DNA of 64,000 nucleotides from Litsea cubeba (Eukaryota; Streptophyta; Magnoliopsida; Laurales; Lauraceae). Position numbers and translations under genes: made by a program. A model generated the notes under the pieces. The model worked only from the letters and a program-made list of their open reading frames with translations, was not told the origin of the DNA and made no database searches. Location of the stretch: assembly GCA_012931725.1 (NCBI GenBank), contig CM022946.1:56132164-56196163 (forward strand), given 5' to 3'. Shown here piece after piece: positions 20,701 to 31,654 of this stretch (its first letter is position 1; each line of letters opens with the position of its first letter).

Positions 20701-23496
20701 CTGGACCTCCCGGATTGCGCCTGCCTCCAGCAACTTGTCGACCTCTTCGACTACCGTGTCTGTCTGCTGTAACCCCGTCCTTCGGGCTCTCTGTACCACT
20801 GGCTTGTGGCTAGGATCCACATTAAGCTTATGGCACATGACCTCGGGGTCGACCCCAGGCATTTCGCTCGGGGTCCAGGCGAAGACATCCACGTTCTGCA
20901 TTAGAAACCTTGAGAGCTCGGCTCTCTCTTCGTCTGGCAGCTGCGTGCCATTCAGGAAAAATCTGTCAGGGTCTGCTGGGTCGAGCCTGACCTCGGCTAG
21001 GTCCTCTATACTTTTCTTGTCAGGGTCTCGGCCGATCTCATCTAGACCTTTTTCAAACTCTGCCAGGTTGACGCGCTCTGGCTCCTTCTCTGCGGGGACC
21101 ACGGACAGCATGCACTGCCTGGCTAGCTGCTGATCTCCTTCCACTGTGACCACCTCCATTTTGCCCTCCTTGTCTTCGAGGAAGAAACTTCAGCTTCTGG
21201 TGAAGGGAGGAGGGGACTGCCTCCAGCTTGTGGAGCCACGTCCTGCCCAAGATAACGTTGTAGGGAGAAGGGGCGTCCACAACCAGAAAGTCGGCCAACA
21301 CGGAGGCTCCACCCACTCAGGTTTCTAGGGTGATTTTACCCTTGAGGTAGACTGGTTTGGTGGATAACCCTAGCAAGGGCGCACGGACCTCCGTGAGGTC
21401 AGCTTCTGAGAGATTCATCTTCTTGAAGCACTCATAGTAGAGGACCTCGGAAGAGCTACCGCAGTCGACGAGGATCCTCTTCACAGTGAAGTCCTTCAGC
21501 TTCATGGTCAAGAGCAGAGGGTCGTTGTGAGGGAGTTGGATTCCCTCCAGATCTTTGTCCGAGAATGAGATGGCTGGTCGGTCGCGGCGCGCTCTCTTGG
21601 GCGCTGGCCCGAGTTCGGCTCTCATCACCTCCTTCCCGTGCGAGGCCCGCCTGGCTTCGGCATGAGCCTGAGGGCTGTCTCGAGCTGGGGGAAAGGGGGC
21701 TGAGGGCGCCAGGTGGATCACATTGATGATCTTTTTAGAGTCTTTACTGTCCGGATCCCTGGCCACGCTCTGATGAGCTCGGCTACCACCACCGCTGCCG
21801 ACGTCTCCTGCCTTCACGAAGTCCGCGAGATGGCCTTCCTTGGCTAGCCTCTCCAAGTGGAACTTTAGAGTTCTGCACTCCTCGGTCCTGTGCCCGTTAC
21901 CCTTATGGTAGGCACAGAACCTGGATTGGTCACGGGTGGAGGGATCGCCTCACAAGGGACGAGGCCACTTGAAGAAATGGCTGGGTCTTGACTTTGTTCA
22001 TAACCTGGTGGATTGGCTCCTTGAAGACGATGTTCATAGACTGGTAGGTGTCGGGGGGAGGTCTGGCCCTCCTGCTGCCCCCGGACCTGGACGCTGAAGC
22101 TCTCGCCGAACTGGAGACCCAGGCTTGCTTCGACTCTCGCCTCTGGTATGGCTTCTTACCCCGCTGCTGGGGCTGGCTGCTTCTTTCCTTGGGTTCCGGG
22201 CCTGCGATCTCCCGGCCTTCCTCCTCCCGAGCTCGGATTTCGTCATCCTCCCGGGCGATATAGCGTTTTATCCGGGACATCAAGGCCGGCATGGAGGGAG
22301 CGGGATCTCCAGCTAAAACTTTCCGCAGCTCGTGCCCTGGTAACAGGGCATTCTGGAAGGCGAAAATCGCCACTTCTTCTCTGGTATCCTCGATTTGGCT
22401 GTAAATTGCCCAGAACCGCCGGGCGAACTGGGTGAGGGTCTCGCCCTGCTTCATCTTTAGAGCGAGGATGTCAGCATCGGTCTTAGGGACGACACTGTAA
22501 GCTTGGAACTTCTTCAGGAAAGAGAGTTGGAGCTCTTTCCAACTCGAAATAGACTTCTTGGGTAGAGCGCAGAACCACTTCAGAGGGAGGTCGCTTAAAC
22601 TGGAGGAGAAGATCTTGCAGTTAAGATGGCCTCGTTCCCCCAGATGGACATCTTTTGGGAGAAATGACGGAGGTGAGCAGACAAGTCAGACAGTCCGTCA
22701 TAGGGGACGAACCGCGGGACTGAGAACTTCTTGGGCAAGGGAGTTCTCTCGATGTCCCGCGTGAAAGGAGAGGCCCCCAGATCGGTGGGGCCACAGATCT
22801 CTTGCTGGTCCCGCATCTCCAGGTTGCGCTGGAGAGCTAGCTTGATGCGCTTGTCGAGCCACTCCTGTTCATCGTCCTTCTCTGGCGTCAGCGCTCTTGG
22901 CTTCCGATTTGCATGGCCTCGGCTACGATGGCCGTGAGCTCGCCCGTCGCGGCCACGATGGCTATGGGTGTTGCTCGAGCCCTCATCGTAGGCATGGCTA
23001 CACTTCTGATCCAGAAAGGCCCTTAGGTCCTCTCGGAATGGCTGGACTACCTTACTCTGGACAGCTCTTTTCTCGCCTTGGGGCTCTGAGGGCTGCCTTA
23101 GAGAGGCATTCTGCACCGCTCTCAGCTGCTGCTGGAGCTGGCAGATTATTCACTCCTGGTCCTAGAGGAGAGTGTTTTGAGCCTGCGATGTCTCCTCCAA
23201 CATCAGGGGGTTGCACACGGCGTGGCTCCTTCACTGCTGGAGCTTTGCCTTTGAGAGGGCGCTCACGTCGACGCTCCTCCCGTTGGGGAGGCGCCACTTC
23301 CTCGTCAGAGCACGAGGTCTCGACTCCCTCTCGGAAGGGAATCTCGACGAAGGGTCGCGAGCCTACGCGCTCTTCGCCTGCAGATGCGCCATGGTCCGCT
23401 TCGGACCGTCCCTGAGGAGGGGTGTTCATCGACGGGCCCGGACGCTCGAGTCTTGCTCTCTGGGACCTCTCCGCCCTTCTTAGCTTTCGGAGGCAT
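17737..23496 (-). pseudogene. Gypsy-1 gag-pol, multiply frameshifted
   Basis: Starts at ATG 23496 (MPPKAKKGG, as in Gypsy-2) and ends at TAA 17737-17739. Readable pieces in order: gag in segments within 23496-21930; zinc-knuckle region just after; protease with ILVDCGSSSEV, where the usual DSG is DCG (about 21470-21440); reverse transcriptase with YIDDMVVKS (21159-20281); then a 20142-18301 piece with the RT-linked RNase H, the second RNase H (FVDGSSTSKRAG) and most of integrase. At least six frameshifts or stops separate the segments, for example after WGNE in gag, at the gag/protease junction, at 20281 and near 18300. The dual RNase H places it in the Tat clade. Confidence 0.9.
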
Positions 23497-23540
23497 GGTT
23501 TTTGGGAAGATTGGGAAGGTTTGGAAGGTTGGGATAGTAC

Positions 23541-23561
23541 TTTCCCACAGACGGCGCCAAT
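23541..23561 (-). promoter_or_regulatory. Gypsy-1 primer-binding site
   Basis: On the minus strand ATTGGCGCCGTCTGTGGGAA follows the 5' LTR directly, and is shared with Gypsy-2. I did not assign the tRNA primer. Confidence 0.7.
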
Positions 23562-24448
23562 TGTAGGTGCAGAAAAAATATGACCCACAATAATCGAGGT
23601 GCCTTAGAGGACTTATCCAAATTGAGAAGATGATCCGCTGCCTGAAAGCCTGAAAGGGAAGACCAAACGGTCATAGGACCCTGGCCTGAGCGGCGCAAGG
23701 CTCTCCGATGCCTAAGTCAGTAAGTGAACTGGAACAAAGGAAGGAGAGGAAGAAGAGAGGCAGAGTAAAGACTCTCAGGTTTGGATTGTGCGTACCTTGC
23801 ATGTGAAAGGGGGTTCTATTTATAGAGAACTTGGAAGATATCTTGGATGATATTTTGGTGTGGGTCCCATGACTTGATAGGGAAGTCATCATCAGCCCAC
23901 AAAGTAATAAATGCGGTCCATTCCAGCCCACTTTGCATTTAATGCCAGTCGGATCAGCCCACATCGCATTAAATGCGCGTCATGTTGGGCCAGATCGTGT
24001 TGGACGCCTTTGGCGGTAGGGGTACCATCGGATCCACCCTCGGGCCTTGCCCTGATTTGGCTTCAACCGCTGGATGCCGCCCTATCAGTGATTTGGCGAA
24101 GATTGTGGACGGCTGGATGTCATATCTATCTCACTGGCTCGCACCCCTATTCCTCCACGTGTCCGATGACGTGGGGGGCGAAGGGCACGAGTGGAGATTC
24201 TTTCTTGCTTCGGCTTTCATCCCGGCTCCTTCGGCCGAGGTCGAGCTTTCAGCCGAGGTGGGCACCTGGGTAGCCGAGCTCGGCGCTAGCGGCCAGGATC
24301 TGCCTGACTTCGGCTGAGGCTTCTGCCCTGGTAGCCGAGGTGAGTCTGGTGCCACGTGAACGGCACGCAGATGGCACGTGAGAATGCTTAGTCCCAGTTG
24401 ATAGCTGTGATTAGCGTAATCCTGGAGCTTTGAAAATCTCCCCACACA
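23562..24448 (-). repeat. Gypsy-1 5' LTR (887 bp)
   Basis: TG...CA ends on the minus strand (TGTGTGGGG to CACCTACA). TATA box on the minus strand near 23816-23827 (TCTATAAATAGA). Followed by target copy CCAAC at 24449-24453. Confidence 0.9.
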
Positions 24449-24453
24449 CCAAC

Positions 24454-25040
24454 TATCACATAGCAAGAAGCTGAAACAACCTAATAAAAGTAAATTTACT
24501 GAAGTAAAATGAATGCTAATAAAACAGGCACCAACTTTGTATATACCTGGAGACTGTACAATTCTTCAAATTTAATTAGGTGGCATTCCATTTTGACTTT
24601 GGTTACCGACCCATGCATTGCAATTTAAATGTGGTAATTTCCATCCACAACCTGGGATTGCTATTCGCCTAGGGACAAGTTATCTTGCTCAAATAAATTG
24701 TGGACTGTATCATACACAAATCAATACATACCCTAATCTACAAATTAACATCCAGTAATACATGCATCATACAAAAAAAATCAACACATTTGCAAATCAA
24801 GAAATGCTAAAAGAGAAAGAGCCCTTCAATTAAAACCCTAATTTCCACACATCATTCCAAATGACATACATCAGAAACCCCTAATAACTTCCACATATAT
24901 CATTCAAAACAAAAATCACATACCATCCCAAATGCCCCACACCACAATTCAGCCCTAAAATCAAAACTCTATCTTTAACATCAAAAAGAGCAAAAGGCAA
25001 TTAACCAAAATAGAAAAAGCCCCATAGCGTTGGTATTCTT
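24454..25040. other. CACTA-2 interior, right of Gypsy-1
   Basis: AT-rich, with no ORF that I can support. It could be intron or 3' flank of the captured gene that follows on the minus strand. Confidence 0.4.
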
Positions 25041-25051
25041 ATCTCATTCAT

Positions 25052-25394
25052 TCATTCCTGATTCTTGAGCTTCTCAATGCCCTGGTTGAGCTTATCGAGG
25101 CAGACGACGAGGTGGGTGAGGGGGTAGAGGAGCCAGTAGAAGACGAGTGCGGTGGCGATGAGGAGGGCGTTGTGCTAGCTCTTCAGGATGGACTTCTGGT
25201 GGTGGAGTTACTCGGTGGGGGTGCAACTCTGCTCCTCACAGGAGGGTCGGGTCTCGTACTTCCAGTAGATGTCCATGAGGAGGAAGAGGCAGAAAGGGAC
25301 CACCGAAAGGAGAGGTTTCAATCCGTTGCGGGTCACCAGCAACCAGGCCCTTGCGGAGGGCGTCCAGACCAGGCAGGGTCAGGAGGAGGAGCAT
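25052..25394 (-). pseudogene. captured BAP31-like (ER transmembrane protein) gene fragment
   Basis: Minus-strand reading gives VVPFCLFLLMDIYWKYE, then a Cys-containing loop ending SCTPTE, a second hydrophobic helix (ALLIATALVFYWLLY) and a charged tail ending KLKNQE before TGA (25052-25054). This matches what I know of the small plant BAP31-type endoplasmic reticulum membrane proteins: hydrophobic helices around DIYWK and a second helix with YW. The copy is broken by TAA (25208-25210), TAG (25175-25177) and a frameshift near 25330 after LRKGLVA. The family call is from memory and no search was run. It sits just inside the CACTA-2 subterminal repeats with its own leader and TATA box, which suggests promoter and 5' end were taken together. 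Confidence 0.55.
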
Positions 25395-25506
25395 GATCGC
25401 CTAAAATGGGAGGGAGAGAGAGAGAGAGAACCGGCGCAGAGCGCGGGAGCAGGGAAAAAAAATGGGGGAAGGGAAAAGTGAAGAAAAAAAGGGATTCGAT
25501 GGAGGG

Positions 25507-25516
25507 ATTTATAAAT
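25507..25516 (-). promoter_or_regulatory. possible TATA box of the captured BAP31-like fragment
   Basis: ATTTATAAAT (self-complementary), 113 bp upstream of the minus-strand ATG at 25394, followed by a CT-rich leader containing a (CT)n run (25412-25430). The spacing fits a plant promoter with 5' UTR. Confidence 0.4.
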
Positions 25517-25539
25517 TTTCACTAGTTTTAGCGGGCCCA

Positions 25540-25780
25540 AAACCGATAAAAAAAAGTAATTTAAGAAGAACCGATATAAAAAGATAGATGTGATATCGGT
25601 TTTGAAAAACTATATAATATCGGTTTCATAATAATAAATATAAAATATAACAATTAATATCACATATGTGCTAACCAATATTATATATAGCGATTATTAT
25701 ATCGGTTACATAATAACCGATATAAGAAAAAATTGACCGATATAAAAAAATATTAGCCGATATAAAAAACCTTGACTGAA
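25540..25780. repeat. CACTA-2 right subterminal repeats (first part)
   Basis: Repeated AACCGATATAA / ATATCGGTT motifs in both orientations, continued after solo LTR-B at 30667-30730. Confidence 0.7.
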
Positions 25781-25785
25781 GATAT

Positions 25786-28700
25786 TGATGGACCGTGCTC
25801 CTGCGCCTGGTCCTACCGAGGTCGGCGGACGTGGGAGTCCATTGGGTTCGACCCTTTCGTAACCGGGGGGCAGGGGCGTGCATCAACATTTCTTTTGTGT
25901 GGGTGTGTCAGATTTTCTATTTTTACTTGGAATTGCAAGTGTCGATCCGGAGATCAACTTCGCAAGTAAAAAGGAAATCAACTTCTTTCAAGTTTTCCAT
26001 TGCACATATGTTGACACCAAAAATGTCACTTTGCCTTTTCAAGATCCAAAGAGCTACATGAAGTCGCAACCTGCCATAAATAGGCAATGCTGCTTCCAAA
26101 AATCAAATCTTGTCAGAATCAAACAAAAACTGCAAGATTCTTCCAGACAGCCAAAAGAGGAGTACACAAGAAGTTTCGGGCCATTTCAAAATCATTTGGC
26201 CTAACTTTGCTTCTCCGACAGCTGAAAAGGAGCTCTCGGCGACAAAGCTCTCCGGGACCATAGTTTCCAAGACAGAGCCTATGGATCATCTTAAAATGAC
26301 CCCAATAGGTTCCCTGTCAAATTTCAAGTCAATCGGACATCGGTTGACCGCACATCAAACCGCGACATCTTCATCGCGACAAAAAGCAAGTCTACTGGTG
26401 ATAGGACCCCAAACGGCTTCAAAACTCAAACAAAAGCCTATGGTTGGTCTTATTTATTGCTCAGGAGGCTTCACACCAAATTTCAGGTCATTCCGACATC
26501 GTTTGACCCAGTTTCAGCTTCTGACGGAAAATCGGCAGCTCTGCGCGACAAAGTCTTCGGCTTTCTCAGGAAATTGGAAACTTTGCAAAATAAAATGCAA
26601 GGATTCTCATCAGGTTTCCTACAAAGAAATCAGGCCAATAAATGGTCAAAATGTTAAGGAAAAGTACAGAAGAAAAAAGAATCGAAAAAACAGCAAAAAC
26701 GGACGCAAAACGGGACACGAAAGGGGGAAAACCCCCCCAGGGTCGCAGACCCCTGCGACCCTGGGCCAGGGTCGCCGGCGACCATGGACCCCGGGGTCGC
26801 CGGGAAAGCCCCGGAAACCCCAGGTTTTCGCCGTTTTTTTCGCGATTCGAGGAGCCCAGCCTCTGGTACTTTCCAAAATTCATGCTTTTGAGACACTAAG
26901 TCCTCTGACATCCGTCCAAAACACGGGTAAATCATCAAGAGTATCGAAGACAGTATTGATCGCCACCCGGTCAACCAAAAAAGTGTGCTTTCTACCCGAC
27001 CGATCGAGAAATCGACAGGACAGATGGCACCGACCCGCTGTTGGCAACAAACACCTGAAATTACATGGTCATCTGATGTCGATCTACATGAAGATCCATC
27101 GATGATCATCGACAGAAGAATTCCAAAAGACGTGGCACGGCCCGCGACTCTTCAGCTGCTCGGCGACCACTTAATGCGATTAATTGACTAACTTTATTAC
27201 AGTCATTAATCCATTTCTTTGGACGGCCCACTCAGAAGCAAGCATTCGGGAGTTACAAGTCAAGAAATTCATGGCATTTAACCCATGAAACTCCTCCCAT
27301 CATGGCGATTAAAGGCGATTAAATGCCCTCAATCTCTTCCGGCCAATCAGAAGCCAAGAAAAAGGAGTTACAAAATAAACAATTCAATTTTGTAACTCCT
27401 CCCATTATGCGGCTTAAAGGACAATAAAAGCCCATAAACTCTCCTAAATGGCTACCAAGAGCCTATAAATAGGAGAGTACTCCAAAGGAATCCAGATCGG
27501 AAAAGAGAGAACGAACATCAACAGACAGCAGTCAGAAATCCAGAGAAAAGAAAAAGAGAGAAAACTCTGCGGAAGTTCTACACCGGCCACCGCAACAAGG
27601 TGACAAAAGTCCCTTGGGGGGTACCCCCCCCAAGGTCCTTGCCTTCTCCTCCTGCCTCCAATGGCTTAGATATGGCTTTTTCAGCCCGTCTACTCGGCTT
27701 TTTATTGGACATAGGACTTTCCTTTGGTCTTTGTCCTCTAAAAACCTGAGGTTATAGCCAAGCCAAGCGAATCAATGGCATCCTCTGTTCTCATCTGCAT
27801 GGATGATGGCGAAGCCCACATATGGCTTGCGACCGTCAATCTAAACGAGTCCCCCACAATCTCCTGAGAAGTTAGATCCTCCTTTTCTTGCTTTTCATTG
27901 TAGTTTGTATTTTTTCAAAAGAGACAAAAATCACAATTCTTGTCTTTCATTGTTGATAAGGATTGTAAATCGGCTATAAACGCCAAAATCGGCTATAAAC
28001 GCCAAAAATCGGCTATAAACGCCAAAATCGGCTATAAACGCCAAAAAAATCGCCTTTCACGGCAAATCAAGAAAAATGTCTCTTTTCTTAAATATATGTG
28101 CAATGGAAAACTTGAAAGAAGTTGATTTCCTTTTTACTTGCGAAGGTTGATCCCCGGATCACCACTTGCAATTCCAAGTAAAATAGAAAATCTGGCACAC
28201 CCACAAAAAAAAGAAATGTTGATGCACGCCCTTGCCCCCCGGTTACGAAAGGGTCGGACCCGACGGACTCCCACGTCCGCCGACCTCGGTAGAACCGAGC
28301 AGGAGCGCGGTCCATCAACATATATTTAAGAAAAGAGACATTTTCTTGATTTGCCGTGAAAGGCGATTTTTTTGGCATTTATAGCCGATTTTGGCGTTTA
28401 TAGCCAATTTACAATCCTTATCAATAATGAAAGATAAGAGTTGTGATTTTTATCTCTTTTAAAAAAATACAAACTACAATGAAAAGCAAGAAAAGGAGGA
28501 TCTAACTTCTCAGGAGATTGTGGGGGGCCCGTTCTGATTGACGGTTGCAAGCCGTATGTGGACTTCGCCATCATCCATGCAGATGAGAACAGAGGATGCT
28601 ATTGATTTGCTTGGCTTGGCTATAACCTCAGGTTTTTAGAGAACAAAGACCAAAAAGAGGTCCTATGTCCAATAAAAAGCCGAGTAGACGGGCTGAAAAG

Positions 28701-30661
28701 CCACATCTAAACCATTTGGAGGCAGAAGGAGAAGGCAAAGACCTTGGGGGGGGGGGGGTACCCCCCAAGGGACTTTTGTCACCTTATAGTGGTGGTTGGT
28801 GTAGAACTTCCGCAGAGTTTTCTCACTTTTCCTTCTCTGAATTTCCGTGCTTTTTTCTGATCGGGGATCTGTCTCGTTTTTCCGATCTCTGTGTTTTTTC
28901 CGATCTGGAATTCTTTGGAATGCTCTCCTATTTATAGGCTTTTAGGTAGCCATTTAGGAGGGTTTATGAGCCTTAATTGTCATAAAGCTACATAAAGGGA
29001 GGAGTTACAAGATTGAATTCTTTATTTTGTAACTCCTTTTTCTTGGCTTCTATTTGGCCGGAGGAGATTGAGGGCATTTAATCGCCTTTAATCGCCATGA
29101 TGGGAGGAGTTTCATGGGTTAAATGCCATGAATCTCTTGACTTGTAACTCCCGGATACTTGCTTCTGATTGGTCCGTCCAAAAAAATGGATTAATGACTG
29201 TAATAAAGCTAGTCAATTAATCGCATTAAGTGGTCGCCGAGCAGTTGAAGAGTCGCGGGCCGTGCCGCGTCTTCTGGGATTCTTCTGGCGATGATCATCG
29301 ATGGATCTTCATGTAGATCGACATCGGATGACCATGTAACTTCAGGTGTTGGTTGCCAACAGCGGGTCGGTACCATCTGTCCTGTCGATTTCTCAATCGG
29401 TCGGGTAGGAAGCACACTTTTTTTTGGTTGACCAGGTGGCAATCAATGTTGTTTTCGATACTCTTGATGATTAACCCATGTTTTTGACGGATGTCAGAGG
29501 ATTTGGTGTCTCAAAAGTATGAATTTTGGAAAATACCAGAGGCCGGACGCTTCGAATCCCGAGAAAACGGCGAAAAACGGGGTTTCCGGGGACCACCGGG
29601 CGATCCCAGGCCCCAGGGTCGCAGGGGCCTGCGACCCTGGGGGGCTTTTCCCCCTTTTGTCCTGTTTTGTGTCCATTTTTGCTGTTTTTTTATTCTTTTT
29701 TCTTCTGCATTTTTCCTTGACATTTTTGATCATTTATTGGCCTGATTTCCCTATAGAAAATCTAGTGAGAATCCTTGCATTTTATTTTGCAAAGTTTCCA
29801 ATTTTCCGAGAAAGCCGAAGACTTTGTTGCGCAGAGCTGCCGATTTTCCGTCAGAAGCTGAAACTGGGTCAAACGATGTCGGAATGACATGAAATTTGGG
29901 GTGAAGCCTGCTGAGCAGTAAATAAGACCAACCATAGGATTTTGTTTGAGTTTTGAAGCCGTTTGGAGTCCTATCACCAGTAGACTTGCTTTTGTCGCGA
30001 TGAAGATGTCGCGGTTTGATGTGCGGTCAACCGATGTCCGATTGACTTGAAATTTGACAGGGAACCTATTGGAGTCCTTCTAAGATGATCTATAGGCTCT
30101 GTCTTGGAAACCATGGTCCCGGGGAGCTTTGCCACCGAGAGGCCTGATTTGGCTTCCGAGCGTCAAAGTATCGTCAAATGTTGTCGAAATGACCTGAAAT
30201 TTGACGTGTAGCCCTTTGTAAGCATTTTGAAGCCGTCCATGTGCTCTATCTGATGAGTGATGGCTTCGGTGGTTCTCGCCGCCGAGAGTCTTGATTTAGC
30301 TGTTCGAGGGTTGATGTAGGGTCAAACGTTGTCGGTTTGATTCGGAACTTGACGTGGAGCCTTTTGGATGTATTTTGAGACCATCCATCGGCTCTGATCG
30401 AAGATATAGTGTCTCCGATGCTTTCACCGCCGGGAGCTCCTTTTCAGCTGCCGGAGAAGCGAAGTTAGGCCAAATGATTTTGAAATGGCCCAAAACTTCT
30501 TGTGTATTCCTCTTTTGGCTGTCTTGAAGGATCTTGCAGTTTTTGTTTGATTCTGACAAGATTTGATTTTTTGAAACTAGCATTGCCTATTTATGGCAGG
30601 TTGCGACTTCATGTAGCTCTTTGGATCTTGAAGAGGCAAAGTGACATTTTTGGTGTCAACA
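25786..30661 (-). mobile_element. solo LTR-B, reverse orientation, interrupted by LTR-C
   Basis: Reverse complement of the LTR-A family: begins TGATGGACC (25786) and ends GGTGTCAACA (30661). GATAT flanks both sides (25781-25785 and 30662-30666). LTR-C splits it after 26008. The two parts (223 bp and about 2,339 bp) add up to about 2,562 bp, close to the 2,572-2,578 bp of the complete copies. It carries only two units of the CGGCTATAAACGCC minisatellite, against four in the others. Confidence 0.9.
26009..28317 (+). mobile_element. solo LTR-C (2,309 bp) inserted into LTR-B in opposite orientation
   Basis: Begins TGTTGACACC and ends GGTCCATCA, with ACATA on both sides (26004-26008 and 28318-28322). 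It is about 265 bp shorter than LTR-A. The loss lies near 26230-26250, where two copies of a CTCGGCGGCAAAGC-like motif in the intact LTR are reduced to one. TATA box at about 27463-27470. The 331-residue ORF at 26110-27105 is not conserved in the other copies. Confidence 0.9.
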
Positions 30662-30666
30662 GATAT

Positions 30667-30739
30667 TATATCGGTTATATTAAAAATCGATATAGGGCAG
30701 TTTTTGTAACCGATATAAAATGTCCTTTTTTTAGTAGTG
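30667..30739. repeat. CACTA-2 right terminus
   Basis: Subterminal ATATCGGTT motifs and the terminal inverted repeat, ending TTTTTTTAGTAGTG, followed by GAT. Confidence 0.75.
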
Positions 30740-30742
30740 GAT

Positions 30743-31090
30743 CAAGATCCTCTAGTTTAATAAATTATAATTATGTGCTAAACCTTGTTATTGCTTTTTC
30801 ATTTCTCTTGTAGAAAAAACTACGTTATCACAAATCCTAACATTTTTAATGATCCAATTATCTTTTTTTTTTGTTAAATGGTAAATTGGTATTAAAAGAA
30901 AAAGGGCATAGCCCTTAGGACAAGGAGAAGCAAAAATGCTACATACAAAAAAACAAAAACAAAAAAAAAAAAACCTTTCCAAAAACAGGAAGGGCCCAAA
31001 AAATAAGAGGGAGAGAAAGATAACCACTGAGCACAACTCCGAGAGCACCACAGAGGAGGAAGCAGGGGAGAAGGAAAGGAACAGGGAAAG
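30743..31090 (-). mobile_element. possible LINE 3' end on the minus strand
   Basis: On the minus strand the sequence GGGCTATGCCCTTTTTCTTT, then TTTAATACC and CCATTTAACAAAAAAAA, ends in an A-run (about 30866-30875). This resembles plant L1-type LINE 3' ends. No ORF2 motif is left and I could not find a matching target duplication. It lies in CACTA-1 interior. Confidence 0.4.
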
Positions 31091-31107
31091 AAGAAGAGGA
31101 GAGAAGA

Positions 31108-31110
31108 GAG

Positions 31111-31160
<50 letters not shown>
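31108..31160. repeat. (GA)n microsatellite
   Basis: About 25 GA units, inside a wider purine-rich stretch (30990-31640). Confidence 0.9.
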
Positions 31161-31162
<2 letters not shown>

Positions 31163-31332
31163 GAGGGAGAGAGGGCACTGTGCAGGTGCGTAGGCGAGGG
31201 GAGACAGGGGAGGAAGAAGAAAAGAGAAGGGAGGGAGGAGAGCAGACGAAGAGATGGGGAACAAGGGAGAGAGAGAACAGAGAAGAAAGAGAAAGGATAA
31301 GGGGAATGGTGCACGGTGTGTGCGGAAGGCAG

Positions 31333-31558
31333 GAAGAGGGAGGGGTGTACCTGGTGCAGGGGAGGCGTCCGGCGGCGCGAGGAGGAAAATGAAGGCTCTG
31401 CTGGCGTCGGGGACGAAGCGGGCGGCGGAGTCGTCGGAGTGGATGGGGATGGAGAGGAAGGGGAGGGTGAGGAAGATGCCGGAGCTGCCGCGCGGGGAGT
31501 GGGAGTGGACGGAGGCGGCAACGAGAGACGAGAGGAGATGAGAGGAGACGAGATTCAC
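31333..31558 (-). pseudogene. possible captured 5' exon, product not recognised
   Basis: Minus-strand GC-rich reading with a protein-like stretch (IFLTLPFLSIPIHSDDSAAR, then FVPDASRAFIFLL) ends at GCACCAG/GTACAC, a good donor. No ATG opens the frame; the ORF would need GTG at 31558. The region is CT-rich and low-complexity nearby, so chance openness is a real alternative. Confidence 0.25.
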
Positions 31559-31654
31559 GGGAGAGGGAAAGAAAGAAATGAGTGAGGGATAAGAGGGATA
31601 AGGGCAAAAGGGGAGGCGGGAGAGGGAAATAAAAGGGGAGCGGGAGAGGGAAAT

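Larger units (their letters stand above)
12236..24448 (-). mobile_element. Gypsy-1: Ty3/gypsy Tat-type retrotransposon, full structure, decayed
   Basis: Read on the minus strand: 5' LTR 23562-24448, primer-binding site 23541-23561, gag-pol 23496-17737, tandem repeats about 17650-17345, two opposite-strand transcription units (16.4-17.1 kb and 13.4-16.1 kb), polypurine tract, 3' LTR 12236-13123. CCAAC flanks both sides (12231-12235 and 24449-24453). The two LTRs differ at about 31 of 888 positions by eye count, so the insertion is clearly older than Gypsy-2. gag-pol has several frameshifts and the element cannot be autonomous. Confidence 0.92.
9633..30739. mobile_element. CACTA-2: non-autonomous CACTA-type transposon with captured gene sequence, nested in CACTA-1
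   Basis: Left end CACTACTAAAAAAAAGGGG; right end, read inward on the minus strand, CACTACTAAAAAAAGGACA. GAT lies directly outside both ends (9630-9632 and 30740-30742). Subterminal repeats of the type ATATCGGTTTTT / AAACCGATATAA are found at 9650-9985, 25540-25780 and 30667-30730. Without Gypsy-1 and solo LTR-B/C, the element is about 4 kb. It has no recognisable transposase. It carries a BAP31-like fragment (25052-25394, minus) and a possible second exon (10883-10973, minus), so it may be a gene-capturing CACTA. Confidence 0.8.

Noticed and set aside
26110..27105. 331-codon ORF
   Set aside because: It lies inside solo LTR-C, has no recognisable domain and is broken in the same place in LTR-A, B and D.
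30788..31607. Long Ser/Leu/Pro ORFs on the minus strand
   Set aside because: They run through the (GA)n microsatellite in three frames, so openness is compositional; only the 31333-31558 part was kept as a weak candidate.
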